Source of the DNA: Pantoea eucalypti
Lineage (GTDB): Bacteria > Pseudomonadota > Gammaproteobacteria > Enterobacterales > Enterobacteriaceae
DNA length: 64,000 nucleotides
Reading direction: 5' to 3'
Assembly (NCBI RefSeq): GCF_009646115.1
Contig: NZ_CP045720.1
Location: 1,116,001 to 1,180,000, forward strand
Shown here: piece after piece, positions 26,602-37,010 of the stretch
Layout: every line of letters begins with the position of its first letter
Position numbering within the stretch: the first letter of the stretch is position 1
Position numbers and translations under genes: made by a program
Notes under the pieces: model-generated
Database searches by the model: none
What the model saw: only the letters and a program-made list of their open reading frames with translations
Told to the model about the DNA's origin: nothing

Positions 26602-28290
26602 TTACGTTAGCTGCCGTGCCGGTTGCGGTGGAAAGCGCAGTTCAACCCGTGTCCCTTGATCCTGTGCATGAAGGGTCAGATTACCATTAAGGCGCTGGGC
26701 ACGTTCAGCCATAATCGTCAGACCGTAATGGCCTGGAGGTTCGTCAGTACTGCCGATGCCCACGCCGTCATCCGTTATCGTAAGTAAGTGCTCACCCTGA
26801 TTGCTGTGCTGATAGTCCACGTTGATCACCTGCGCACTCGCATGATGGATCGCATTCAGCAACGCCTCCCGGGCGATCTGCAAGACATGCACCTGCTGCT
26901 GTGCCTCCAGACTCTGCAGGCCGGTCTGATAGTTGAAATGTATCTCTGCGCCGCTCTTTTCCTGCAACGAGGCGATCATTGCCCGCATCGCCGCCACCAG
27001 ATCTGCCTGCTCAATGGTCAGGCGGAAGGTGGTCAGCAGTTCGCGCAACTGCCGGTAAGCATCAGCCAGCGCCTGATCGAAGTCAGCGATAATCGCATGG
27101 GAGGCACCGTCATCCCTGTCCACGGTGCGGCGTAACAGAGTCAGCTGAATACGTAAAAAGGAGAGTGACTGCGCCAGTGAGTCATGTAATTCCCGGGCAA
27201 TCGTCGTTCGCTCTTCAATCAGCAGCATTTGTTGATACTGCTGCTGTGCCTGCCAGATCCAGATTGCGCGTCCCAGCATCGCCGCAAGACTGCGCATCAG
27301 CTCATCCGGTGGGGAAGCGCCACATGTCTGCCAGCGCAATTCGCCAATCTGCTGCTCATCCTGCTGTAATGGCTGACGTTGCCACTCACCAGCAGCCTTT
27401 TCGTCACCGGCGCGGAACTGAAACTGGTCGCTCTCGAGCCAGATTGCCGTCAGTTTTTCACGCGTCAGCACCGTGGTCAGCACCGCTTCAAACAACGCCG
27501 GATGCAGTGGGCTGGCGGTCAGCATTTGTGAGCTGTCATAGAGTAGCGACAGCGTGCGATTCGCCTGAGTTAAGTCTTCCGTCTTTGCGCGAACCGTACT
27601 CTCCAGCAACTCGTAATGCGAATGCAGGCGTGCCGCCATACCGCTAAAGGCATGCGACAGAACCCGCAGCTCATTTTGTTGCTCAACGTGCAACGGCGGA
27701 AAAGCAAAGTTGCCATTCTCGACGTAGCGGCTGGCCTTGACCAGCGCATTCAGTGGCCGCACGACATGCAGTCGGGTAAAGCGAATCGTCATGAGCGCCA
27801 GCGCCACAATCGCAATAACACCGACCAGGCTGCTGGCGGCCACCAGATGCATTTTTAATTCGGTATAGCGTTGCAGACCCAGAACAAAGCGATCAATTTC
27901 CCCGACGTAAATGGGCACCTGCTGCTGCAAGGCCACGCTATCACCCCGTTGCAACGCCTGTTGCAGGAGAGGCCAGGCGGCGCGCAGTCGCTGGTAGCGA
28001 ACGCCCACTTCGCGCGGTACCCAGGGCCGATCAAGATTGTGCAGCACTGGCGCATCCAGCGTTTGCTGATAGCGCGCGAAATGTTGCGGCAGGTTTTGCG
28101 GCTGACGGCTGGCATCCCAGGCCATGCGATAGCTCTGCATGCGCAGTGAACCCGCCAGATTAATCGCCTCGGCGTCGCGCTGACTGCTGAGTAGCGTGAC
28201 TAAGGCCAGACTGGTGGTGAGCAGCGACAGCAGGACAATGGCGCTGAGGGCCCGAGCGATGCTTTGTGTAACTGAACGTTTAACGATCAC
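26602..28290 (-). CDS. narQ: Nitrate/nitrite sensor histidine kinase NarQ
   Basis: This 562-residue inner-membrane sensor has TM1 at about residues 13-36, followed by the ligand-binding P-box DAEAINLAGSLRMQSYR, TM2 at about 148-170, a HAMP segment, a GAF-like middle region and a HisKA_3 kinase with ERTTIARELHDSLAQSLSFL (phosphorylated histidine) and a C-terminal ATPase domain (DDGVGIG). The intact P-box indicates real nitrate/nitrite sensing. narP is next in line. Confidence 0.95.
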   Translation of the reverse strand: MIVKRSVTQSIARALSAIVLLSLLTTSLALVTLLSSQRDAEAINLAGSLRMQSYRMAWDASRQPQNLPQHFARYQQTLDAPVLHNLDRPWVPREVGVRYQRLRAAWPLLQQALQRGDSVALQQQVPIYVGEIDRFVLGLQRYTELKMHLVAASSLVGVIAIVALALMTIRFTRLHVVRPLNALVKASRYVENGNFAFPPLHVEQQNELRVLSHAFSGMAARLHSHYELLESTVRAKTEDLTQANRTLSLLYDSSQMLTASPLHPALFEAVLTTVLTREKLTAIWLESDQFQFRAGDEKAAGEWQRQPLQQDEQQIGELRWQTCGASPPDELMRSLAAMLGRAIWIWQAQQQYQQMLLIEERTTIARELHDSLAQSLSFLRIQLTLLRRTVDRDDGASHAIIADFDQALADAYRQLRELLTTFRLTIEQADLVAAMRAMIASLQEKSGAEIHFNYQTGLQSLEAQQQVHVLQIAREALLNAIHHASAQVINVDYQHSNQGEHLLTITDDGVGIGSTDEPPGHYGLTIMAERAQRLNGNLTLHAQDQGTRVELRFPPQPARQLT

Positions 28291-28547
28291 ATTAATGGCC
28301 CTCTTCTGAGTGGGGGAATTATATGAGCGAAGTCACGCAACGCAAATGATCCCTTCCCTGTTTATCGCACAGGACATTACAGGTCGCACATAAAATGACC
28401 TCGACTGACACTTCCCAGGATGCGTTACGATTTTACGGTTAAAAAGGGAACAGGTTTACATCGTGCCGATGTTGCTTTTCATTGCAGCGCTAATAATTCA
28501 CTCAGTCATTAGCAACGCAATCCCGATCACAGATCAAGGAGCATCCA

Positions 28548-28820
28548 ATGAAAAAACTGAGTGCTGTACTGGCGGGTGCTTTACTGGCTACCGCCTCATT
28601 TGCCACCTTCGCCGCCGCGCCAGTCGATCGGTCACAGGCGCTGGGTATGCAGAGCATCGGCAGTGTGTCTGTTTCCGGCGTTCGCGGCTCACTGGACGAT
28701 GCAAATCGTCAGTTGTCGCAAAAAGCGGAAGAGATGGGCGCCAGCCATTACCGTGTTATCGGTGTCGATAATCCAGGCGATTCCAGCTTGTGGAGCGGCA
28801 CCGCAGAGATTTATCGCTAA
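28548..28820 (+). CDS. Periplasmic DUF1471 (YhcN/BhsA/McbA-like) protein
   Basis: This 90-residue exported protein has a signal peptide (residues 1-24, ending FAAA) and a DUF1471 domain (MQSIGSVSVSGVRGSLDDAN, then ASHYRVIGVDNPGD, ending GTAEIYR). Relatives BhsA, McbA and YhcN are induced by stress and affect surface properties or biofilm. AAGGAG precedes the ATG. Which paralogue it represents is unclear. Confidence 0.9.
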   Translation: MKKLSAVLAGALLATASFATFAAAPVDRSQALGMQSIGSVSVSGVRGSLDDANRQLSQKAEEMGASHYRVIGVDNPGDSSLWSGTAEIYR

Positions 28821-28853
28821 CCCAACCCTCCTGTTTCCATCCCTGTAGCTTTT

Positions 28854-28880
28854 ACCGGCCTGAAAATGGCCGGTTTTTTT
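28854..28880 (+). terminator. Terminator after the DUF1471 gene
   Basis: Stem ACCGGCC / GGCCGGT, 7-nt loop, then TTTTTT. Confidence 0.88.
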
Positions 28881-28944
28881 GTTTTTGTGCATCATGATGG
28901 ATTCTTACAAATCAGCCTGTGCATCTGCCCGGTATATTTTGCTT

Positions 28945-29064
28945 CGTTCTTGCAGAACGGGTAGGATTCATCGCCGTAAATTCCCGCGTTGCCCGGCACT
29001 CACTCACGGGCAAAGGCACAGAGGAAAATCCCCCATTTTGCAGGACGTTACGTCCGCATTGGGG
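28945..29064 (+). promoter_or_regulatory. Structured 5' leader of ansP
   Basis: Three stable hairpins follow one another before the ansP start: A at 28945-28959 (CGTTCT-TGC-AGAACG), B at 28989-29013 (TTGCCCG / CGGGCAA) and C at 29031-29064, a nested stem CCCCA...TGC / GCA...TGGGG enclosing GGACG-TTA-CGTCC. A downstream CGGAC near 29085 can pair with GTCCG of hairpin C, allowing an alternative fold. I do not recognise a known riboswitch class. Confidence 0.55.
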
Positions 29065-29100
29065 AGACGACGACTGATAGTCCGGACAAACAGGAATGCT

Positions 29101-30597
29101 ATGAAATCCAAAAAGAAAACCCCAGGTGAGATGCGCGCTGCGAAACGGCGCTGGCTGAATTCTCACGATGCTGGCTACCAGAAAGCGATGGGTAACCGTC
29201 ACGTTCAGATGATTGCGATCGGCGGTGCTATCGGCACCGGTTTGTTCCTGGGTGCAGGTGGCCGCTTGCAGGCTGCTGGCCCCGCGTTAGCCCTCATCTA
29301 TCTGGTGTGTGGCATCTTCTCCTTCTTCATTCTGCGTGCGCTGGGCGAACTGGTGTTACACCGCCCGAGCAGTGGCAGCTTTGTCTCTTATGCCCGTGAA
29401 TTCCTGGGTGAGAAAGCCTCCTACGTTGCAGGCTGGATGTACTTCGTCAACTGGGCGATGACCGGTATCGTCGATATCACCGCCGTCGCGCTCTACATGC
29501 ACTACTGGGGCGCGTTTGGTGATGTGCCACAATGGGTCTTTGCACTGGGCGCGCTGGCGATTGTCGGCACCATGAACATGATTGGCGTTAAGTGGTTTGC
29601 CGAGATGGAGTTCTGGTTTGCGCTGGTGAAAGTGCTGGCGATTGTGATTTTCCTGGTGGTGGGTGTGGTGTTTCTTGGCACCGGCAAGCCGCTGGATGGC
29701 AACAGCACCGGTTTCCATCTGATTACTGATAACGGCGGCCTGTTCCCGCACGGCCTGCTGCCCGCGCTGGTGCTGATTCAGGGCGTCGTATTCGCCTTTG
29801 CCTCAATTGAGCTGGTCGGTACGGCGGCCGGTGAATGTAAAGACCCGCAAACCATGCTGCCGAAAGCGATCAATAGTGTGATCTGGCGTATTGGTCTGTT
29901 CTATGTCGGTTCGGTTGTGTTGCTGGTGCTGCTGCTGCCATGGAATGCCTATCAGGCGGGCCAGAGTCCATTCGTGACATTCTTCACGAAACTTGGCGTG
30001 CCTTACGTTGGCAGCATCATGAACATCGTGGTCCTGAGCGCAGCGCTCTCCAGCCTGAACTCCGGCCTCTATTCAACCGGGCGTATTCTGCGTTCCATGT
30101 CGATGGGTGGCTCTGCACCGAAATTCATGTCAAAGATGAACGGTCAGCAGGTCCCTTATGCCGGTATTCTCGTCACCATTGCCGTTTATGTCATTGGTGT
30201 AGTGCTTAACTACTATGTGCCTTCTCAGGTATTTGAGATCGTCCTGAACGTTGCCTCACTGGGCATTATCTCCTCCTGGGCCTTTATCGTGGTCTGCCAG
30301 CTGCGTCTGCGCCAGGCGATCAAAGAAGGCAAAGCAGATGATGTCAGTTTCAAGCTACCAGGTGCGCCGTTCACCTCATGGCTGACGCTGCTGTTCCTGT
30401 TCAGCGTGCTGGTGCTGATGGCGTTTGACTACCCGAACGGGACGTACACCATTGCCTCTATTCCGCTGATTGCAGTGCTGCTGGTGCTGGGATGGTTTGG
30501 TGTGCGTAAGCGTGTTAACGCTATCGCGCAGACCGAACAGGATCATCATGAGGATGAGCCTCAGTCAACCCGACTGGCTGACGATACGTCACGCTGA
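29101..30597 (+). CDS. ansP: L-asparagine permease AnsP
   Basis: This 498-residue amino-acid permease (APC superfamily) imports asparagine with protons. It has twelve transmembrane helices, the first with the substrate-binding GGAIGTGLFLGAGGRL. It matches E. coli AnsP along its length (for example ALGELVLHRPSSGSFVSYAR). ATG 29101 follows AGGA; an upstream in-frame start at 28879 would lie across the structured leader. In E. coli aegA occupies this place. Confidence 0.93.
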   Translation: MKSKKKTPGEMRAAKRRWLNSHDAGYQKAMGNRHVQMIAIGGAIGTGLFLGAGGRLQAAGPALALIYLVCGIFSFFILRALGELVLHRPSSGSFVSYAREFLGEKASYVAGWMYFVNWAMTGIVDITAVALYMHYWGAFGDVPQWVFALGALAIVGTMNMIGVKWFAEMEFWFALVKVLAIVIFLVVGVVFLGTGKPLDGNSTGFHLITDNGGLFPHGLLPALVLIQGVVFAFASIELVGTAAGECKDPQTMLPKAINSVIWRIGLFYVGSVVLLVLLLPWNAYQAGQSPFVTFFTKLGVPYVGSIMNIVVLSAALSSLNSGLYSTGRILRSMSMGGSAPKFMSKMNGQQVPYAGILVTIAVYVIGVVLNYYVPSQVFEIVLNVASLGIISSWAFIVVCQLRLRQAIKEGKADDVSFKLPGAPFTSWLTLLFLFSVLVLMAFDYPNGTYTIASIPLIAVLLVLGWFGVRKRVNAIAQTEQDHHEDEPQSTRLADDTSR

Positions 30598-30616
30598 TCA
30601 GGTCTGCATCAATCAG

Positions 30617-30643
30617 GGCCAGCCTTCGGGCTGGCTTTTTTTG
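30617..30643 (+). terminator. Terminator after ansP
   Basis: GCCAGCC-TTCG-GGCTGGC stem with a stable tetraloop, followed by TTTTTTT. Confidence 0.93.
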
Positions 30644-30740
30644 GCCGCTAATCGCCTATCTGGCAATGCGAATTAGGATAGTTTTCCGGCAAGCCTGGCC
30701 CTATGATGAATAACTCCCTTTATGCGGTAGCGGAGTCTCC

Positions 30741-31319
30741 ATGTCGTTTAAGATCAACATCATCAAAAATAAGCTCCTGTCTGAAAACTGGTTTGTGCTG
30801 CGCAACTACACCTATGACATCACCGATCGCCGTGGCGAGGTTATCCGTCATAAACGCGAAGTCTACGATCGCGGAAACGGGGCGACCATCCTGCTCTATA
30901 ACCGCGAAAAGAACAGCGTCGTCCTGACGCGCCAGTTCCGCATTGCGACGTACGTCAACGGCAACGACGGCGGCATGTTAATTGAAGCCTGCGCGGGCTT
31001 GCTGGACGACGACTCCCCGGAAGATTGCATCCGCAAAGAGGCGATTGAAGAGACCGGATATGCAGTCGGTGAGGTGGAGAAAATTTTTACCTGCTATATG
31101 TCGCCGGGCGGCGTCACGGAATTGCTCCACTTTTTTGCGGCAGAATACAACGAATCACTGCGCGACAACCCAGGCGGTGGCGTTGAGGATGAGTCAATTG
31201 ATGTGCTGGAACTGAGCTTCCCTGATGCGCTGGCGATGGTGGCCGATGGCCGTATTCGCGACGGTAAAACCATTATGCTGCTACAGCATGCGCAGATTGC
31301 GGGATGGCTGAGGCCTTAG
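30741..31319 (+). CDS. nudK: GDP-mannose pyrophosphatase NudK
   Basis: This 192-residue Nudix hydrolase cleaves GDP-mannose and related sugar nucleotides. The Nudix helix is [20 protein letters not shown] followed by TGY; the C-terminal DESIDVLEL is also conserved. It is close to E. coli NudK (YffH) in length and sequence and lies next to ypfG as there. Confidence 0.95.
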   Translation: MSFKINIIKNKLLSENWFVLRNYTYDITDRRGEVIRHKREVYDRGNGATILLYNREKNSVVLTRQFRIATYVNGNDGGMLIEACAGLLDDDSPEDCIRKEAIEETGYAVGEVEKIFTCYMSPGGVTELLHFFAAEYNESLRDNPGGGVEDESIDVLELSFPDALAMVADGRIRDGKTIMLLQHAQIAGWLRP

Positions 31320-31508
31320 GAAACCCATCTGTCATACCTGTTGCCGCGCAGCAGCGCTGAACGTGGAAGGATGCAGCTTTATCCACCTTATGTACGCTTT
31401 TTAAGCACTTAACTGCGCTTTTTGCACAGGTTCACAGAATGCGAACCCTGCCAGGCCCGTTGATGCGCTATCCTCTCCATTCTGGTTATTCGGGGATCGA
31501 TTTTCTTA

Positions 31509-32582
31509 ATGTCGTATTGGATGAAATCGCTGTGGCTGTTGCCGTCTTTGTGGGTTGCCTGTGTTCAGGCGGAACCGTTGCAAAAGTCATTCAACGACTG
31601 GCAAATTACCTGCAACAATGTCGCCTTTTGCGTGGCGCGCAATATTCCAGGCGACAAAGGGTTGGTGATGACGATTTCGCGTCATGCGGGCGTCAACGAT
31701 CGCCCCTTGCTGCGTATTGACTATGGCAGCGCCTACAGTGGTGCGCTGCCTGGCGGTCCGCTTCAGGATAACCTGCTGCTCGATCAGCGCCGCATTAAGC
31801 CCGACCTCAAACACTGGACGGTAGAACCTCATCATCTCGCCACCAGCAATACCATCGCGATAGATGAGTTCCTTGATCTGGTGATGGAGGCGAAAACCCT
31901 GCAGCTCACCTTTGATCCCAATGCGCTGATCTCGCTGCGCGGCATGAAAGCTGCACTGTTGCTGATGGATGACACCCAGGGTCGGGTAAACAGCCTGAGC
32001 GCGTGGATCAAACGTGGCGACCGTGCCAGCTGGGACGTTCCGCCGCCGCCTGCGCTGCCGCCATTGCGGCCTGCTGTCGAGCCGCCCGCAGCACTGACGC
32101 GCGATGAGACCAGCGGACTCATTGATTACGGCACCTGGCGGGTCAATACCGATTCCTGTTCACTCGATCCGCTACGCCGGGAAGTCAGCGTGGCTCCCCT
32201 CACTGACCAGCGCGCGCTGCTGCTGGTCAGTTGTGAAATGGGGGCCTATAACGTGATCGATCTGGCGTTTGAAGTGACACGCAGCCAGCCTTACGTGGCA
32301 CGGGGTATTACCTTAACGTTGCCGTTTACACCGCCGGGTGCCAGCGATCGACAGCTTGAGCTGATTAACGCCGAGTATGATGCGGCCAGCGGCAAGCTCT
32401 ACACCTTTGGTAAAGGACGGGGACTGGGCGATTGTGGCAGTGCGACACGCTGGCAGTTTGATGGCACGCGTTTTGTGTTAGCGGAGTATGCGGAAGAGTC
32501 GACCTGTGACGCCTGGCACAGCAGTGATGGCTGGCCAACCCTGTGGGTCAGCCAGTCTGACGGTAGCGTACAGCAGCGTTAA
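31509..32582 (+). CDS. ypfG: Exported DUF1176 protein YpfG
   Basis: This 357-residue protein has a signal peptide (ending VACVQA, about residue 21) and a DUF1176 domain (mature start EPLQKSFNDWQITCNNVAFC; C-terminal GDCGSATRWQFDG). A proline-rich linker, DVPPPPALPPLRP, lies near residue 180. A second ATG four codons in (MKSLWLLPSLW) is an equally good start; neither has a strong ribosome-binding site. Position between nudK and tktB matches E. coli ypfG. Function unknown. Confidence 0.88.
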   Translation: MSYWMKSLWLLPSLWVACVQAEPLQKSFNDWQITCNNVAFCVARNIPGDKGLVMTISRHAGVNDRPLLRIDYGSAYSGALPGGPLQDNLLLDQRRIKPDLKHWTVEPHHLATSNTIAIDEFLDLVMEAKTLQLTFDPNALISLRGMKAALLLMDDTQGRVNSLSAWIKRGDRASWDVPPPPALPPLRPAVEPPAALTRDETSGLIDYGTWRVNTDSCSLDPLRREVSVAPLTDQRALLLVSCEMGAYNVIDLAFEVTRSQPYVARGITLTLPFTPPGASDRQLELINAEYDAASGKLYTFGKGRGLGDCGSATRWQFDGTRFVLAEYAEESTCDAWHSSDGWPTLWVSQSDGSVQQR

Positions 32583-33742
32583 GGAATGGCCTGCACCATC
32601 ATCGGTGAGCCCAGTTGATTACCCACCAGTTCGGCCAGCATATTGTTCACGCCGTCGCTCATTGGCGTAAAGCGGGTCAGCGGCGAGCGCGTCACCACGA
32701 CAAACACCCCAACGTTATGCTGCGGCACCATCGCCATATAGGTGATGAAACCGCCACCGCCGCCGGTTTTCTGAATAATGCCCGGGCGACCATTTTTTGG
32801 CCCCATATAGACCCAGCCCATACCCAGTGCATCCGCTTTACCCGGCACATCCATGCCTTCAACTTTGTGCAGCTGATCGCGACGGTAAATCAGCGTTTGC
32901 AGTCGATCGATCTGCGGCGTGCGATGGTTTACGGAAGAGTTAAGGAACTGCTGCATCCAGCGGCCCATATCATCCGGCGTGGAATAGACGCCGCCGCTGC
33001 CGATCGCCGCCAGCGTGTTATTACACGGGCTGGCACCTTTCTCCGCCACCATCAGGCGTCCGCACTGCTCGGGCGACGGCGTAAAGGTGGTGTCTTTCAT
33101 GCCGAGCGGGCGGGTTATCAGTTGCTGAAACAGCGCCGGATAAGGGGTGCCGGCGGCGCGTGACAGCGCATCGCTCAGCAGATCGTAGCCCAGGTTGGAG
33201 TAGGCGGCACTGCTGCCGGGTGCCGCTTTAAGGCTGGCGCGCGCCAGCCATGTCCAGCGCTCGCTTTTCGTCGGCCAGACAAACACCGGACGCTGCGCTT
33301 TGCCGCCCGGCTGTTCGCGCGGCAGTCCGCTGGTGTGGGTTGAGAGATTAATCAGGCGAATAGGCTGGCCGTTATACGTGGGCACGCGTGCACCTGGAGG
33401 CGCATATTTACTCAGGGGATCGTCAAGGCGAATCTGTCCGCGTTCAGCCATCTTCACCATCACTTCACTGGTCATCAGCTTACTCAGCGAGGCGATGCGA
33501 ATCAGTGAATCTTTCTGTGGACGCACATTGTTGCCGGGACGGGTGTCACCGAAGCTGGCGAACACCCGCTGATTGCCATCTATCGCCACCAGCGCCATGC
33601 CGGTTGCACCGCTGCCATAAAAAATATGTTCCGCATAGCGATCAACAATCTGAGAAGCCAGCAGCGGATCGGGCGCGACCTGCGCCATGCTTTTTAAAGG
33701 AAGCAGTGAAACCATCAGGGCCAGTAAATAGGGTGTACGCAT
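32579..33742 (-). CDS. ampH: D-alanyl-D-alanine carboxypeptidase/endopeptidase AmpH
   Basis: AmpH is a periplasmic class C-type penicillin-binding protein that trims peptidoglycan peptides and has only weak beta-lactamase activity. A signal peptide (residues 1-20, ending KSMA) is followed by motifs S85-LSK88 (IASLSKLM), Y181-SN and KTGG. The 387 residues resemble E. coli AmpH (385) throughout. I chose ATG 33742 (MRTPYLLALM); upstream codons do not look like an export signal. E. coli ampH is at a different place. The stop overlaps ypfG by 4 bases, convergent. Confidence 0.93.
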   Translation of the reverse strand: MRTPYLLALMVSLLPLKSMAQVAPDPLLASQIVDRYAEHIFYGSGATGMALVAIDGNQRVFASFGDTRPGNNVRPQKDSLIRIASLSKLMTSEVMVKMAERGQIRLDDPLSKYAPPGARVPTYNGQPIRLINLSTHTSGLPREQPGGKAQRPVFVWPTKSERWTWLARASLKAAPGSSAAYSNLGYDLLSDALSRAAGTPYPALFQQLITRPLGMKDTTFTPSPEQCGRLMVAEKGASPCNNTLAAIGSGGVYSTPDDMGRWMQQFLNSSVNHRTPQIDRLQTLIYRRDQLHKVEGMDVPGKADALGMGWVYMGPKNGRPGIIQKTGGGGGFITYMAMVPQHNVGVFVVVTRSPLTRFTPMSDGVNNMLAELVGNQLGSPMMVQAIP

Positions 33743-33968
33743 GTTCAACGGAAGTGGCTTCGCTATAGATATCGGAGAAAATCTGCCTTCACTCATCAGA
33801 ATGCGGCAGGTCAGACCCGTTTTTATCCCGGCAGGAACAACAGCAGGAAAAGAGGGCCAGCCAGCGTACAGGCAGCATTGAATAGGACGGCTCTATAGTA
33901 ATCAGTTTGCGCGGGGCGTGAAGAGGGGAATAGAGGTTTTTTTCTGTTTCAGTTTTTAAGATGAAATG

Positions 33969-33994
33969 GCCCTTCCCGGTGAGCCGGGAAGGGC
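33969..33994 (-). terminator. Hairpin downstream of tktB
   Basis: A perfect 11-bp stem GCCCTTCCCGG / CCGGGAAGGGC with a 4-nt loop lies 8 bp after the tktB stop. The T run on this strand is poor, so it may act as an RNA 3'-end stabiliser as much as a terminator. Confidence 0.7.
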
Positions 33995-34001
33995 GCAGGC
34001 C

Positions 34002-36002
34002 TTAAACGGGCTTGAGTAATGCTTCAGCATGGCTGACGATATTCTCAACCGTGAAGCCAAACTCTGCGAACAGCTGGCTGGCAGGGGCGGACTCACCAAA
34101 GGTGGTCATCCCGACAATTGCACCATCCAGACCGACATACTTGAACCAGTAGTCAGCAATACCTGCTTCGACTGCCACACGCGCTTTCACGCCGCTCGGC
34201 AGAACCGATTCGCGGTAAGCGGCATCCTGCGCATCAAACAGGTCAGTTGAAGGCAGTGAAACCACCCGCACCTTGTGACCGCCCGTGGTGAGTTTTTCTG
34301 CTGCACCCAGCGTGATTTCAATCTCAGAACCGGTGGCGATCAGAATCACGTCAGGCGTGCCGTCGCAATCCTTCAGCACGTATCCGCCGCGTTTGATATT
34401 TTCGATCTGCTCCGGCGTACGTTCCGGCTGCAGCAGGTTCTGACGGGAGAGGATCAGCGCGGTTGGACCGTGATGGCGCTCAATAGCCGCTTTCCACGCC
34501 ACCGCCGTTTCCACCTGGTCACAAGGGCGCCATACGCTCATGTTTGGCGTCAGACGCAGGCTGGCGATCTGCTCAACCGGCTGGTGCGTCGGGCCATCTT
34601 CGCCCAGACCGATGGAGTCATGGGTGTAGACCAGAATCTGACGCGCCTTCATTAACGCCGCCATACGCGCGGCGTTTCGCGCATATTCAACAAACATCAG
34701 GAAGGTGGCAGTGTAAGGAACGAAACCGCCATGGTGCGCGATACCGTTACCAATCGCCGTCATGCCAAATTCACGCACGCCGTAGTGAATGTAGTTACCG
34801 GCCGGATCCTCTTTGATCGATTTGGAGCCTGACCAGATAGTGAGGTTACTCGGTGCCAAATCGGCCGAGCCGCCAAGGAATTCCGGCAGCATTTTACCGT
34901 AGGCTTCCAGCGAATTTTGTGACGCTTTGCGGCTGGCGATTTTCTGCGGATTAGTCTGCAGTTCCTGAATGAAACGGGCTGCTTCAGTTTCCCAGTTGGC
35001 CGGCATTTCGCCATTCATGCGGCGTTCATACTCTTTCGCCAGCTCAGGATAGGCTGCTTTGTAAGCGGCAAATTTCGCATCCCAGGCTTTTTCACGTTCA
35101 GCACCCGCCGCTTTGGCATCCCACTGCTGGTAGATTTCAGCCGGGATTTCAAACGCCGGGTAGTTCCAGCCCAGTTGCTTACGGGTCAGGGCAACTTCAG
35201 CCTCACCCAGCGCTGCGCCGTGCGACTCCTCTTTACCGGCTTTGTTCGGTGATCCGAAACCGATAATGGTGCGGCAGATAATCAGTGAAGGCTTATCGGT
35301 AACGCTCTGTGCTTCTTTAATGGCGTCACGAATAGCATCAGCGTCATGTCCGTCGATGTCGCCAATCACATGCCAGTTGTAGGACTCAAAGCGTTTGTGG
35401 GTGTCGTCGGTAAACCAGCCTTCGGTCTCACCATCGATTGAAATACCGTTATGGTCGTAGAAGCCGATCAGTTTACCCAGGCCCAGAGTGCCCGCCAGTG
35501 AACAGACTTCGTGCGAGATCCCTTCCATCAGACAGCCATCGCCCATAAACACATAGGTGTGGTGATCGACGATGTCATGGTCCGGACGGTTAAACTGCGC
35601 AGCCAGCGTGCGTTCTGCAATCGCCAGACCCACGGCATTTGCCAGTCCCTGACCCAGCGGGCCGGTGGTGGTTTCAACGCCTGGGGTATAGCCAATTTCC
35701 GGGTGACCTGGCGTTTTAGAGTGCAGCTGGCGGAAATTTTTCAACTCTTCAATTGGCAGGTCATAGCCGCTGAGGTGAAGCAGGCTATAAAGCAGCATGG
35801 AGCCGTGGCCGTTGGAGAGGATAAAGCGGTCGCGATCAAGCCAGGCGGGATTGGTCGGATTATGCTGGAGGAAGTCGCGCCACAACACTTCGGCGATATC
35901 GGCCATACCCATCGGCGCACCGGGGTGGCCTGAATTTGCCTTCTGAACGGCATCCATGCTCAGTGCACGGATCGCGTTTGCCAACTCTCTGCGTGAGGAC
36001 AT
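34002..36002 (-). CDS. tktB: Transketolase TktB
   Basis: This 666-residue thiamine-diphosphate enzyme moves two-carbon units between sugar phosphates in the non-oxidative pentose phosphate pathway. It has N-terminal [11 protein letters not shown], the cofactor motif with GDGCLMEG, and [15 protein letters not shown] in the pyrimidine domain. I call it tktB rather than tktA from its place directly after talA, as in E. coli. Confidence 0.95.
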   Translation of the reverse strand: MSSRRELANAIRALSMDAVQKANSGHPGAPMGMADIAEVLWRDFLQHNPTNPAWLDRDRFILSNGHGSMLLYSLLHLSGYDLPIEELKNFRQLHSKTPGHPEIGYTPGVETTTGPLGQGLANAVGLAIAERTLAAQFNRPDHDIVDHHTYVFMGDGCLMEGISHEVCSLAGTLGLGKLIGFYDHNGISIDGETEGWFTDDTHKRFESYNWHVIGDIDGHDADAIRDAIKEAQSVTDKPSLIICRTIIGFGSPNKAGKEESHGAALGEAEVALTRKQLGWNYPAFEIPAEIYQQWDAKAAGAEREKAWDAKFAAYKAAYPELAKEYERRMNGEMPANWETEAARFIQELQTNPQKIASRKASQNSLEAYGKMLPEFLGGSADLAPSNLTIWSGSKSIKEDPAGNYIHYGVREFGMTAIGNGIAHHGGFVPYTATFLMFVEYARNAARMAALMKARQILVYTHDSIGLGEDGPTHQPVEQIASLRLTPNMSVWRPCDQVETAVAWKAAIERHHGPTALILSRQNLLQPERTPEQIENIKRGGYVLKDCDGTPDVILIATGSEIEITLGAAEKLTTGGHKVRVVSLPSTDLFDAQDAAYRESVLPSGVKARVAVEAGIADYWFKYVGLDGAIVGMTTFGESAPASQLFAEFGFTVENIVSHAEALLKPV

Positions 36003-36059
36003 ACAGTTCTCCCTTGTTATGCATCAGGGCGGGAATGTCCCGCCCGATTAAAATGAGGA

Positions 36060-37010
36060 CTACAGGCGTGCGGCGAGCACATCTTCCAGTTTCTGCTGGT
36101 CAACCGCGAACTGGCGGATGCCGTCAGAGAGTTTCTCAACGGCCATCGGGTCCTGGTTATGTTCCCAGCGGAACTCCGCTTCGGAGAGCGGCGATGGCTG
36201 ATGGAAGCCTTCTGTGGAGGGCTCCAGTTTGCGCTCCAGCGGCGCATCACTGTTCTGCATCTCTTCCAGCAGGTTAGGGGAGATCGTCAGGCGATCGCAG
36301 CCCGCCAGCGCGATAATCTGCTCCACTTTACGGAAGCTGGCACCCATGATGATGGTGCTGTAACGGTGCTTTTTGTAGTAATCGTAAATGCGACGCACAG
36401 ACTTCACGCCGGGATCTTCATCCGCCACATAGGGTTCCATCGGCTTGCGTGAGTTGTACCAGTCATAGATGCGGCCAACAAACGGGGAGATCAGGAACAC
36501 GCCCGCTTCGGCACAGGCACGCGCCTGGGCAAAGGAGAAGAGCAGTGTCAGGTTGCACTTAATGCCGTTTTTCTCCAGCTCTTCTGCTGCACGGATACCT
36601 TCCCAGGTCGACGCCAGCTTAATCAGTACGCGAGAGCGGTCGATACCGTGCTCTTCATACATCCGAATCAGTTTTTCTGCTTTGGTGACACACATGCCAC
36701 GATCGAAGGAGAGGCGCGCATCCACTTCGGTCGAAACACGGCCCGGTATGCTCTTCAGGATTTCCATACCGAGGTTGATCGCCACTTTGTCGCTGGCATT
36801 AATAATCTGGGTCTCTTTGCTGCCACCCTGTTTTTTGGCGTACTCAATCGCGTCATCCATCAGGTGTTTATACCCTTCGAGACCGGACGCTTTCAGAATG
36901 AGTGAGGGGTTGGTGGTAGCGTCTTCCGGATGGTAATTACGAATCGATTCGATATCACCACTGTCCGCCACCACGGTGGTGAACTGTTTTAGGGCTTCTA
37001 ACTGATTCAT
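36060..37010 (-). CDS. talA: Transaldolase TalA
   Basis: This 316-residue aldolase-barrel enzyme exchanges a dihydroxyacetone unit between sugar phosphates. The Schiff-base lysine is in [20 protein letters not shown]. It forms a pair with tktB, 57 bp apart, running in the same direction. In E. coli this pair is expressed mainly in stationary phase. Confidence 0.95.
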   Translation of the reverse strand: MNQLEALKQFTTVVADSGDIESIRNYHPEDATTNPSLILKASGLEGYKHLMDDAIEYAKKQGGSKETQIINASDKVAINLGMEILKSIPGRVSTEVDARLSFDRGMCVTKAEKLIRMYEEHGIDRSRVLIKLASTWEGIRAAEELEKNGIKCNLTLLFSFAQARACAEAGVFLISPFVGRIYDWYNSRKPMEPYVADEDPGVKSVRRIYDYYKKHRYSTIIMGASFRKVEQIIALAGCDRLTISPNLLEEMQNSDAPLERKLEPSTEGFHQPSPLSEAEFRWEHNQDPMAVEKLSDGIRQFAVDQQKLEDVLAARL

